Part shown: piece by piece, positions 1 to 8,679 of the stretch
How the letters are laid out: every line of letters begins with the position of its first letter
How positions within the stretch are numbered: position 1 is the first letter of the stretch
Assembly (NCBI GenBank): GCA_021799445.1
Contig: JAJZAM010000013.1
Coordinates: 1 to 32,607 of the forward strand
Direction of reading: 5' to 3'
Origin: Actinomycetes bacterium
GTDB taxonomy: Bacteria > Actinomycetota > Acidimicrobiia > Acidimicrobiales > Palsa-688
Length of the DNA: 32,607 nucleotides
Notes under the pieces: model-generated
Seen by the model: the letters and a program-made list of their open reading frames with translations, nothing else
Databases searched by the model: none
Told to the model about the DNA's origin: nothing
Made by a program: the position numbers and the translations under genes

Positions 1-746
1 GCCTCGAGACAGCCGAACATTCCACTCCAGCCCGTCGACAAGAGCGGAGCGGGAGAGGTTGGACGAGCCGACGTAACCGGTATCCCAGCCGCTATTCCGC
101 CGGAAGAGCCATGCCTTAGCGTGAAGGCGAGTGCTACGGGTTTCGTAGCTGATCTTCACCTCGGCGCCCCGCCCCACGAGTTCGTCGATCGCCCGTCGCT
201 CAGTGGCGCCAACGTAGGTAGTCGTGATAACCCGGAGAGGCTTTCCCGCGCTGCAGTGTCGGCCGATAGCGTCTACGATGAGAGGCCTTGCCACTTGATG
301 AACGCGCAGAGGAGGTCTACCCGATCAGCGGAAGCGATCTCAGCGACCAGTTCCTCATGCAGGGCGGGCTCGCCCCGGGCGTTGATCAACAAGTCGGCCC
401 GGCGAAGTGGGTTTTGCGGGCGTTCAGTTGCCGCCCCAACGGAGTACAACATGGCCGGGGGATCGGCGACGAGGTCTGATTCCGTCGCTCGGCCGGTATC
501 CGCTATCAGGCCGCTGAGGACACCGTTGACCACCGACAAGCGTCTCTCAATCGGCAAGGAATCGAGAACACGGGTGGCGACCCTCTCCAGATGGGCGGCC
601 AGGATCTCCGGTGCCTCGGCGGAGTCGAGCCCTTCTACTACGGTCTGGAGGCCAGATCGGCGCACGAGCGCGTCCAAGCCAGTAGTGATCAGCTCTTCGT
701 AGGCTCCGCCAGGCAGACCGTCCACGAACCGAAACCGTAGCCGCAT
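1..746 (-). pseudogene. DUF3427 / phospholipase-D-like helicase-family protein, N-terminal part, frameshifted; runs off the window edge
   Basis: Minus-strand frame MRLRFRFVDGLPGGAYEELITTGLDAL...RADLLINARGEPALHEELVAEIASADRVDLLCAFIKWQGL stops at 273-275. A second frame resumes at about 279: IVDAIGRHCSAGKPLRVITTTYVGATERRAIDELVGRGAEVKISYETRSTRLHAKAWLFRRNSGWDTGYVGSSNLSRSALVDGLEWNVRLSRG, with a PLD-like HxK...GSSNLS signature, open to position 1. Confidence 0.75.
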
Positions 747-1167
747 TAGACGGGGCTGCGGTCGAGCCGAGTCATACCAAAACGCCAGCAGACACAACAA
801 AGCCCTAGCCGGGCTAGAGCTCTTAGCAGCATGCCTAGTAGCAGAGCCTCCGAGAAGGGCCTCACGTGTACCCCCGGGGCGAGGCCGCCCTGCATAGCCA
901 AGTGTACTTCCCAGCCCGCACACCCCCCATCCCACACACCTAGGTGGCCGGTCCTAGACGCCCTCCCGGCCTCACCCAAACCGGGCCGGACCTACCCGCG
1001 GAGCGCAACCGGCGGAAAGGCAGGCCACGGGCCTCACAACACCCCAAACTCCGACCCTTCGAGGCCCGGAAAACTACAAGAAAGGTACGTGGCTCCACCT
1101 GTGGCTCCACCTACCCACCCCAAGGGCACCCCACCCCCCACCACACCCCTCCTGAACAGGGATTTCT

Positions 1168-1243
1168 TGGTGCGCTCGGAGGGACTCGAACCCCCAACCT
1201 TCTGATCCGTAGTCAGATGCTCTATCCATTGGGCTACGAGCGC
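1168..1243 (-). tRNA. tRNA-Arg (anticodon ACG), CCA end encoded
   Basis: Minus strand GCGCTCGTAGCCCAATGGATAGAGCATCTGACTACGGATCAGAAGGTTGGGGGTTCGAGTCCCTCCGAGCGCACCA: acceptor stem GCGCTCG/CGAGCGC, anticodon stem TCTGA/TCAGA with loop CTACGGA, TTCGAGT loop, 3' CCA. Confidence 0.97.
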
Positions 1244-1471
1244 AGCGGTCACAGTCTAGATGCTGGACACGGAGGTGTTGGCACCGTTGGCAAAGTGAGT
1301 CCCGAAAGTCGATACCGCTTGCGAGGCCTCACGGATACACAAGCACCTGAGGCAACCGCTGAAGCCACGGAAACACTAACTTACTTTCACTAGTTATCTT
1401 TCCTTATTATGACTACTGATGCACCACTTCGAACAGACGTCCTCCTCGCGCTTGGTGGGCGGGTGCACACG

Positions 1472-1930
1472 TCAGTCTCTCCTTCCGCGCGAAGAGACCG
1501 CCAGCACGGCTAGGGCGAGACTCGCTCCTACGGCTATCTCGAATCCCAGTCGATTGGGAGCCTGGCGCTGCACCCGCGAGTGGAGACGACGAACAGCTAA
1601 TGGGAACGGGTTCCAGCCGAAGAAGTAAAGCATCGGTTTGTCGGCGTCGACGGATGCGGCTCCGAGCATTCCCGAGATCACGGCTTTTCGACTCGACCCG
1701 GGAGCGAAGCCAGCGCCCACTGCCATGGCCGCGAGTCCTAGGCAGCCGTCGCAGCGGGCTACCGGGTAGAACTTCTCCCACGAGAAGGGCTCCTCATCGC
1801 TCATCCCCCAGTGTGGGCATGAGTCCATCAAGAAGTGCGACATCACACCGACTCCGAAAGAAGCTACCGGGTGGCCGCCAAGCGCCCTGCCGATCAAGGC
1901 CCCGGCGAGGACGTGGTTGGTTACAAACAT
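1472..1930 (-). CDS. Hypothetical membrane protein, metal-dependent-hydrolase-like (YdjM/DUF457-like)
   Basis: ORF MFVTNHVLAGALIGRALGGHPVASFGVGVMSHFLMDSCPHWG...; the N-terminal NHxxxG...SHFxxDxxPH pattern resembles this membrane family. Confidence 0.6.
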   Translation of the reverse strand: MFVTNHVLAGALIGRALGGHPVASFGVGVMSHFLMDSCPHWGMSDEEPFSWEKFYPVARCDGCLGLAAMAVGAGFAPGSSRKAVISGMLGAASVDADKPMLYFFGWNPFPLAVRRLHSRVQRQAPNRLGFEIAVGASLALAVLAVSSRGRRD

Positions 1931-2081
1931 ACGGCAGACAGCCTCGCGCGCTGTGCCATGTTGGGACGGTCAGGCCTGCCCTGACCTCTCGCGGAGACCG
2001 TACAAAGACTTATGTCCTCAACGTACGAGTCTGGGGTCCGGTGGAAGGATCTCTCCGGCGGACCTGGCAAACTGTATCACC

Positions 2082-3050
2082 ATGACCGTACTGGTTACCG
2101 GAGGAGCCGGCTACATCGGCTCCCACACAGTTAAAGCTCTTCGCGAGCGAGGTGACCAGGTCGTCGTCCTCGACTCCCTGGAGTTCGGCAGTCGAAACGC
2201 TGTCGGCGACACTCCGCTGTTCGAGGGGGATATAGCTGACGACAGACTGGTGACAACGCTGATAGCGGATCACCGAGTGGACGCGATAGTGCACTTTGCG
2301 GCTTACAAAGCTGCAGGGGAGTCTTTCGAGAATCCGGGTCGATATTTTTTCAATAACGTCGGTGGATCCACGAAACTCATCGAAAGTGCCCGTAAAGCCG
2401 GCGTCGAACGGGTGGTCTTCTCGTCGAGCTGCGCCGTCTACGGGACCCCTTCGAAGGTTCCTGTGGCCGAAGACTGCCCGATAAATCCTGAAAGCCCATA
2501 CGGAGAGTCCAAGGCCCAGGTGGAGCGCATCCTCTTTTGGTTCGAGCGCTGCCTTGGAATACGGTCTGTCAGTCTGCGGTATTTCAACGCTGCCGGCGCA
2601 GCCATGGACGGTTCATTAGGCGAGGACTGGACCTTCTCCATGAACCTCGTTCCCGCAGCGATGAAGGCGCTTCTCGGAGCTGGCCCCCCTCTCAGAATCT
2701 TTGGAACTGACTACCCCACTCCGGACGGGACCGCGATTCGAGACTACATACACGTGGACGACCTTGCTGACGCACACTTAAGGGCGCTCGACTACCTCCG
2801 GGCAGGAGGTGCTTCAGCATCGGTAAACCTCGGCACCGGCACCGGATCTTCGGTGCGAGAGGTCCTTGAAGCTGCACAACGCGCTGCTGGGCGGCCCGTT
2901 CCATCACAGGAATCTGACCGGCGACCAGGGGACCCGATAGCGTTGTGGGCCGACAACACTAGAGCCAGGGACCTTCTGGGCTGGTCAACCCGCTACGACC
3001 TCGATGACATTGTTAAATCAGCCTGGTCCTGGCACTCAACTCACGTCTGA
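2082..3050 (+). CDS. galE: UDP-glucose 4-epimerase
   Basis: MTVLVTGGAGYIGSHTVKALRERGDQVVVLDSL...; GxxGxxG Rossmann motif, SSCAVYG, PYGESK, RYFNAAGA. ATG at 2082 preferred over the 1917 ORF start. Confidence 0.93.
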   Translation: MTVLVTGGAGYIGSHTVKALRERGDQVVVLDSLEFGSRNAVGDTPLFEGDIADDRLVTTLIADHRVDAIVHFAAYKAAGESFENPGRYFFNNVGGSTKLIESARKAGVERVVFSSSCAVYGTPSKVPVAEDCPINPESPYGESKAQVERILFWFERCLGIRSVSLRYFNAAGAAMDGSLGEDWTFSMNLVPAAMKALLGAGPPLRIFGTDYPTPDGTAIRDYIHVDDLADAHLRALDYLRAGGASASVNLGTGTGSSVREVLEAAQRAAGRPVPSQESDRRPGDPIALWADNTRARDLLGWSTRYDLDDIVKSAWSWHSTHV

Positions 3051-3065
3051 CCACAGCTGACGCCA

Positions 3066-3088
3066 GCAAAGGGCTCAAACGCCCTTGC
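3066..3088 (+). terminator. Possible intrinsic terminator after galE
   Basis: Hairpin GCAAAGGGC-tcaaa-cGCCCTTGC shortly after the galE stop; no clear T-tract. Confidence 0.3.
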
Positions 3089-3113
3089 GCAGCCTAGATT
3101 TCTCGACTACAGT
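3085..3113 (+). promoter_or_regulatory. Possible sigma70-type promoter for the LysM/NlpC gene
   Basis: TTGCGC-N17-TACAGT, about 85 nt upstream of the preferred start at 3199. Confidence 0.3.
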
Positions 3114-3198
3114 CTCCATCAAACGAAACCATAGGTGGGACGGGATCGTTCGTGCGAAGTCGCGATCGGTAATCGGTCTTCCGAGGAGGTTCTCTGTT

Positions 3199-4779
3199 AT
3201 GACCATGCTCGATGATTCGCGCGTCTACGCCAGGGCGGACCGGGTGACAGTCCGACGCCGAAAAGTGGCGCTCACATTGGCCGCTCTTGGCGCAGCAGTT
3301 GCGCTGGCGGCTGTCGCCACGGGACTTGGAGCGTTCTGGTTGGCCTTGTTCGTTGTGGTGGTCCTAGGCGGGCTCTACGGTCTGCTCATGCGTTTGGCTG
3401 ATCGACGTGCCGTCGAGAAGGAGTTCGGTCGTTGGGAGTCGGAGTTGGGCAATTTCGAGCTGTTCGGAAACGACATGGCGCCGATCCGGGACGGCAGCGG
3501 GCAGTTCGACGTGAAGGCAATGCCCCATACGAACGGTCGTGGCGAGAAGGCCAGCCGGGTCGTCGTCGACACGGTACGCTTCGTCGCCTGCAACGCAGCC
3601 GGGTGGGCACTCGCTCCTCTCGTGTTCGCGCTAACGATTGTCGTTGGAAGAACACCAAGTGACACAACCGGTCAACGCTGGTTGGCCAATCTCCGCGACA
3701 CCCAGGAAAAACTAGAGGAAGGGTCACGTCGGACGGTCGCTTTGGCGGCTACTACTGCGAGTGTCACGGTAGTCAGCACGGCAGTGGTTTTCGGTGGGGC
3801 GACAGCCGCCAACGCTGCACCGGTCAGTACCCACGCTACGTCCTCTGTAACGACCGCGAGCGTTGGGGCGGCTGCTGGATCTGCCAACGTGGTGAACTGG
3901 CCCTTAACGTCCGCCACCGGTCCGTCCGGAGGGATCGACGCCGTCCTGACCTCGGCCTCGAGTTCCACCAGCTACACAGTGCGAGCCGGCGACACGCTCG
4001 ACTCGATCGCCATGAACTTCTCCACAACCTACGAGAACCTCGCCGCCATCAACCATATCGGCGACCCCAACCTCATCTACCCCGGACAAGTTCTCCAACT
4101 CGACGGTAACCCACAAGCCGCACAACCCACGCCCACCGTCACCACACCCTCAAACGGCGAGAGCTCCTCAACCAGCTACACAGTGCGAGCCGGCGACACG
4201 CTCGACTCGATCGCCATGAACTTCTCCACAACCTACGAGAACCTCGCCGCCATCAACCATATCGGCGACCCCAACCTCATCTACCCCGGACAAGTTCTCC
4301 AACTCGACGGTAACCCACAAGCCGCACAACCCACGCCCGCCGTCACCACCCCCTCAAACGACCAGAGCTCCCCCAGTAGCCCGAGAGCCGCCGGCTCCGC
4401 TCTGCCCCCCTCGCAAACCGCAGCACAGCTAGCGGTGCGGATGGCACTTGAACAGGTCGGTAAGCCCTACGTATGGGCTGGAGCCGGTCCGAACGACTTC
4501 GACTGCTCAGGACTCGTGATGTACGCATGGGATGCCGCTGGCGTGAGCCTTCCCCACTACAGCGTGGCGCAGTTCGACGACACGGCCCGTATAACGAAGG
4601 CAGAGCTAGAACCCGGCGACCTGGTCTTCTACAACAACGGTTCGGGCCCCCAGCCGGGACATGTGACCCTGTATGTCGGAAACGGTCAGGTCGTCGCAGC
4701 CGACTATCCGGGCTCTGACGTCCGCTTGGAGCCCATGGGCTATGACGGCACCCCGATGGCCTTCGGTCGGGTGCAGTAG
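3199..4779 (+). CDS. Membrane-anchored peptidoglycan hydrolase: two LysM domains plus NlpC/P60 endopeptidase
   Basis: Start MTMLDDSRVY behind an AGGAGG-type site; hydrophobic segments; two TSYTVRAGDTLDSIA..LIYPGQVLQL LysM units; C-terminal VGKPYVWAGAGPNDFDCSGLV...PGDLVFY..GHVTLYVGNG NlpC/P60 core. Confidence 0.9.
   Translation: MTMLDDSRVYARADRVTVRRRKVALTLAALGAAVALAAVATGLGAFWLALFVVVVLGGLYGLLMRLADRRAVEKEFGRWESELGNFELFGNDMAPIRDGSGQFDVKAMPHTNGRGEKASRVVVDTVRFVACNAAGWALAPLVFALTIVVGRTPSDTTGQRWLANLRDTQEKLEEGSRRTVALAATTASVTVVSTAVVFGGATAANAAPVSTHATSSVTTASVGAAAGSANVVNWPLTSATGPSGGIDAVLTSASSSTSYTVRAGDTLDSIAMNFSTTYENLAAINHIGDPNLIYPGQVLQLDGNPQAAQPTPTVTTPSNGESSSTSYTVRAGDTLDSIAMNFSTTYENLAAINHIGDPNLIYPGQVLQLDGNPQAAQPTPAVTTPSNDQSSPSSPRAAGSALPPSQTAAQLAVRMALEQVGKPYVWAGAGPNDFDCSGLVMYAWDAAGVSLPHYSVAQFDDTARITKAELEPGDLVFYNNGSGPQPGHVTLYVGNGQVVAADYPGSDVRLEPMGYDGTPMAFGRVQ
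3967..4374 (+). repeat. Two-copy in-frame tandem repeat, 204-bp (68-codon) period, LysM units
   Basis: Copy 1 starts at 3967, copy 2 at 4171. The first 168 nt of each copy are identical; divergence starts only in the linker. Confidence 0.95.
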
Positions 4780-4830
4780 TCCGGGACAGCAGGCGGAGCT
4801 TCCGGCTTCCGGGCGGAGTCGGCCGTATCT

Positions 4831-5991
4831 TCAACCGCCGGTGGTACGTGGCGTTGCGGGCGCAGTCGTCGGACTCCGAGACCCCGCCGGTACGGTGGTG
4901 CTGGTAGTCGGAGGAGGCGGAGTAGGCATTTCGAAGGTCAGGGTAGTAGTCGCCGACTTCACTACGGCTGCGTGAGTCCCAGACGTCCCCGACTGGGGTG
5001 GTGGCGTGACATCAGCGGTCACTGTGAGCGTCACCGGAGTGCCCTTGGGCGCGCTGAGAGGGCCAAGGCTGCTTATCGCGTAAGCTTGTCCGACTGCGAG
5101 GTTCACGAAGTCCTTCGCCGTCGACGATCCGCTGCCCGCTGGGGAGATTGTGGCTGTGACCGTAACGTGAGACGCCGGTTGGTTACCCGTGTCGGCCACT
5201 ACGAGATCGACGCTGATAGCTGACGTGTCCGGCAGCACCAGAGTAGAGCCTCTGGTGGTGATCGGTGACGGGTTTAGCGAAGCCGAGAAGATACTCAGCT
5301 GGTAAAGCGGGCTCGTGGTGACAGCACTCTGCAGAGAGGTCAGGAAAATCTGAGCGGGCTGATCCTGGTATGGCTTCAAGTCGGAACCCCACTTGGAAGG
5401 GGGCATCTTGACCCCTGCGGACGTCGGGAACGTAGAGAGAAACAGTTGGTAAGCCTGATCGCCTACTGCTATATCTGACGCGGCCTGGGCTAGCAGGGGA
5501 GCTTCGGCAGACGGCGGAGCGGCAGTACTGTCTGTGGGCGCCCCCGGGCGCGTCTGGCCCGCAGCCGCACCGAGCGTGGCCAGGAGCACTTTCTGGACCG
5601 TGGAGGCTGCCTGGCTTCGCGCCAAGAGGCTCGCTTCGAGCAGACCGGCCGATCCCCCGAGGGAGCTGGGAGGGTCGAGCTTGCTAATCGTCGTGTAGTC
5701 AGAGACCGACTTAGCTGCGGCCCCGTCGATCGTCGCTGCAAGAGTCGGCCCTGAGCGAGGCAACCCCCCCGACCAGATGCCGGCGATCACCTCGCCTTGC
5801 GTCGTAGACGAGGTTATAGCGGGCAGGACCTGGTCGACCCATGCGCCTACCGCAAGCCGGTGGGTGGGAGTCGGGGACTTCGATTTGAGAGAAGCGTCGA
5901 TCAACAGGATCAAGATCGTTACGACCACCCCGACGGTGATCCAACGTAACCCTGCACCACGGCGCCGGGAGGGTAAACCGGCCAGCGTCAT
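4831..5991 (-). CDS. Hypothetical membrane-anchored extracellular protein with Pro/Thr-rich C-terminus
   Basis: N-terminal TM (WITVGVVVTILILLIDASL); Ser/Thr/Ala-rich body with a beta-rich region (VDLVVADTGNQPASHVTVTATISPAG); tail PPPPTTSTTVPAGSRSPTTAPATPRTTGG. Confidence 0.6.
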   Translation of the reverse strand: MTLAGLPSRRRGAGLRWITVGVVVTILILLIDASLKSKSPTPTHRLAVGAWVDQVLPAITSSTTQGEVIAGIWSGGLPRSGPTLAATIDGAAAKSVSDYTTISKLDPPSSLGGSAGLLEASLLARSQAASTVQKVLLATLGAAAGQTRPGAPTDSTAAPPSAEAPLLAQAASDIAVGDQAYQLFLSTFPTSAGVKMPPSKWGSDLKPYQDQPAQIFLTSLQSAVTTSPLYQLSIFSASLNPSPITTRGSTLVLPDTSAISVDLVVADTGNQPASHVTVTATISPAGSGSSTAKDFVNLAVGQAYAISSLGPLSAPKGTPVTLTVTADVTPPPQSGTSGTHAAVVKSATTTLTFEMPTPPPPTTSTTVPAGSRSPTTAPATPRTTGG

Positions 5992-6012
5992 ATCCGCTCT
6001 ACGATACCTGCC

Positions 6013-6942
6013 ATGAGATACCGACAGCTCGGCGCCTCCGGCCTCACCGTTTCAGTGGTCGGACTTGGATGCAACAACTTCGGGGGGTCCTTCGGAGGAA
6101 GGCTGGACGTGGCCGGCACCAAGGCGGTGGTAGACGCGGCCATCGATTGCGGGATCAACCTTCTCGACACTGCGAACACCTATGGGGATCGCGGCGGAAG
6201 CGAGACCCTGCTCGGCGAAGTTCTGGCCGGCCGGCGAGACAAGGTAATCCTTGCTACCAAATTCGGCTCTGACATGGGTGAAGGCCCGGGCATAGCGAGG
6301 GCGTCTCGATGGTACATGCGTAGGGCTGTCGAGGACAGCCTGCGCCGCCTGCGAACCGACTACATAGACCTTTACCAGCTTCACAGGCCTGACGGGATCA
6401 CCCCGATCGATGAGACGCTCGCAGCCCTTGACGATCTCGTACGGGAGGGCAAGGTTCTCTATGTCGGCTCGTCGAACTTCGCCGCTTGGCAGGTAACCGA
6501 GGCGGAATGGAGTGCGCGACGGGATGGTCGAAGCCGGTTCGTGTCAGCCCAGAACCACTACAGCCTCCTCGAACGTGGCGCCGAGCAGGAGCTTCTCCCA
6601 GCCTGCGCGCAGGCTGGGGTCGGGCTTCTGCCGTTCTTTCCTCTTGCCAACGGGCTTCTCACCGGTAAATATCGCCGAGGCGAGGAACGCCCGACAGGTA
6701 CGCGTATGGACGGCCGCCAGATCTCCGATAAGCAGTGGAGTCGCATCGAGGCTCTCGCCGGTTTCGCCGCCGACCGAGGCCACAGCCTCCTTGAACTCGC
6801 CTTCGCGGGGCTTCTCGCCTCCCCGGTCGTGTCCTCGGTCATCGCCGGGGCGACGAACGCCGAGCAGGTGCGATCTAACTCTGTGGCCGCCGACTGGGTA
6901 CTGACCGTCGACGACGTCGCAGCCCTGCAAGCGCTACCTTGA
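6013..6942 (+). CDS. Aldo/keto reductase
   Basis: MRYRQLGASGLTVSVVGLGCNNFGG...LLDTANTYGDRGGSETLLGEVL...IDLYQLHRPD...VLYVGSSNFAAWQ; typical AKR motifs. Confidence 0.92.
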   Translation: MRYRQLGASGLTVSVVGLGCNNFGGSFGGRLDVAGTKAVVDAAIDCGINLLDTANTYGDRGGSETLLGEVLAGRRDKVILATKFGSDMGEGPGIARASRWYMRRAVEDSLRRLRTDYIDLYQLHRPDGITPIDETLAALDDLVREGKVLYVGSSNFAAWQVTEAEWSARRDGRSRFVSAQNHYSLLERGAEQELLPACAQAGVGLLPFFPLANGLLTGKYRRGEERPTGTRMDGRQISDKQWSRIEALAGFAADRGHSLLELAFAGLLASPVVSSVIAGATNAEQVRSNSVAADWVLTVDDVAALQALP

Positions 6943-7745
6943 GAGCTGTCGGCCGGAAAAGTTCCTTTGGAGCCCCAGATGCGGAGCCCCAAACTTGGAA
7001 CCCCCAGACGAGAAACGCCCTTTGCGGGACCCCCGTCTCGCTTGCTTCGAGTCGAAATGGGCACCAAGAGATCGCCGAGAGAACCTTTCGCCGGCGAGGA
7101 TCAACCCTCCGATCCGCACAAAGCCTGCGCCTGACGCCAAGGCGAAGACGTTGTCGACGCCGGTGTTAGCAAGCGTGGCCGACTGAAGTCGGGGAACACT
7201 CGTCGTGGTGGCGCCGCCAATGACGCCACCGTGGTCGTCGTGGCGGCCGTGTTGGTGGTCGTAGTAGTCGCTGGTGGTCTGGCGACAAAGTAGGCGAACT
7301 TCACATATCCATTTCCGGTATTGGTGGAGGATTCAGCCGCGCTGAACGTGCCGCCTCCGGACAAGGCGCCTGCGATGAAATCTGAACCTCCCCCTCCCCC
7401 TCCGCCTCCGCCGTACTCGGGCCCGGCTCCACCACCGGCACCACCGCCCACGAGGATGGGCGTCGGCCCGATCGACACCGAGGTTTCGCTTCCCCCTTCA
7501 CCCCCTCCAAAAGCACGCGCCAGGTTGATCGATACGTTCGTAACTCCTGGCGGGGCGGTCCAAGAACCGGAGGTCGTGAAAGTGACGGTGCAGGCTGAGC
7601 CCCCGGTAGCGGGATCACACGACAGAACCGGAGCCACCGTCACGGCGCCCGCCCGCGAAACCAGCCCTACTGCTTACAAGCCCGCAGCACAGGCCAAGAC
7701 AGCCGTCGCCCTTGCCCTCCATGGACGCCGATGGCGCTGCTTCAT
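6934..7745 (-). pseudogene. Glycine-rich secreted surface protein with LAXTG-type sorting signal; disrupted by an in-frame stop and a frameshift
   Basis: ATG at 7745 (upstream AAGGA): MKQRHRRPWRARATAVLACAAGL*AVGLVSRAGAVTVAPVLSCDP... with TAA at 7674-7676. Gly-rich body to ...NTGNGYVKFAY; Thr-rich linker; then in another frame ...GATTTSVPRLQSATLANTGVDNVFALASGAGFVRIGGLILAGERFSRR (LANTG at 7159-7173). Confidence 0.7.
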
Positions 7746-7926
7746 AGTTTTCCTTGCACCCTCTTCGAACATCCTTCTACCGGAATCTCGACCATCCCTT
7801 CCGATTAGATTTAAGTCTCCTAGGAGTCCAGTGTCTGCTGTCACCTGGTGTCTTTGGAGAGCATGAGAGGAGGCCGGCGGTTACTGCCCCCGCCTTAGAT
7901 GAACGATCCCCGAGATGTCGGCACGG

Positions 7927-8634
7927 TCAGAGGCCTTCCAGGAGAACTTCCTGCACAGCGTCGACGTCCGAGAGGTCGTCGAAAACAGCGTCCGCTCCCA
8001 GGTCTGCCAGCTCGACGTAGGAATAGCCTCCAGTAGCCACGAGAAGACAGTGCGTTCCACCGGCTCTCGCGCACGCCAGGTCCCGGGGAGTGTCACCTAC
8101 CACCCACACGTCTTTCGGTTCGAACGCAACACCGTGCGCATCTCTCGAACGCTCCAGGGCTATAGGAACAAGGCGGTCCCGGTCGTGGTGGTCACTTCCA
8201 TAGGCGCCGGCGTCGAAGTCGAGCCAACCGTCGAGACCGAACGCTGCGGTCTTCAGCCTTGCGTTGGGGGCGACGTTGCCTGTGAGCAGGCTCGACAGGA
8301 CCCGGTCGTCGTCGAAGAGCCGTTCGAGAAGCTCTGCAACACCGGGCAGAGCGAAGCCGCCAGAGCGGATCTCCCCTCTGGCGTCGGCCTCCGCGAGTGC
8401 CACGCCCAGCGCTTCGAGCACCGCCGAGACGAGCTTCTGATCGCGTGCAACACCGAGCGCTTCGAGGTACTCACGGACGATCTGGCCGTCGGTCTTACCT
8501 GCCATGTGAGGTCGTTCGACCGGTGTGACCCCGAGGATCACCTCGACGGCCCGGTCGAACGAAGACGGGCCGACCTCCCCGGCTCTCACTAGCGTACCGT
8601 CCACGTCGAAGAGCACGAGCCTGCGCAGCGTCAC
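7927..8634 (-). CDS. HAD-family phosphatase / hydrolase
   Basis: GTG start at 8634: VTLRRLVLFDVDGTLVRAGEVG...LLTGN...VWVVGDTPRDLACARAGGTHCLLVATG; HAD motifs DVDGT and GDTPxD. Confidence 0.88.
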   Translation of the reverse strand: MTLRRLVLFDVDGTLVRAGEVGPSSFDRAVEVILGVTPVERPHMAGKTDGQIVREYLEALGVARDQKLVSAVLEALGVALAEADARGEIRSGGFALPGVAELLERLFDDDRVLSSLLTGNVAPNARLKTAAFGLDGWLDFDAGAYGSDHHDRDRLVPIALERSRDAHGVAFEPKDVWVVGDTPRDLACARAGGTHCLLVATGGYSYVELADLGADAVFDDLSDVDAVQEVLLEGL

Positions 8635-8679
8635 GCCAAAGGGTATCCGCCAGCCCGCTGATTGGGGCATACTTCGGTG

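Noticed and set aside
944-1393. 149-aa plus-strand ORF containing GALGGTRTPNLLIRSQMLYPLGYERS
   Set aside because: This peptide is the antisense translation of the tRNA-Arg gene, a well-known annotation artefact.
1917-2081. N-terminal extension of galE
   Set aside because: The Rossmann fold begins at MTVLVTGGAGYIGS (2082); the upstream sequence has no family similarity.
3114-3198. Possible c-di-AMP (ydaO-type) riboswitch upstream of the LysM/NlpC gene
   Set aside because: This gene class is a known target, but the leader is too short and I could not recognise the conserved core.
7921-8592. 225-aa plus ORF 7915..8592
   Set aside because: Antisense to the HAD phosphatase, which has clear motifs on the minus strand.
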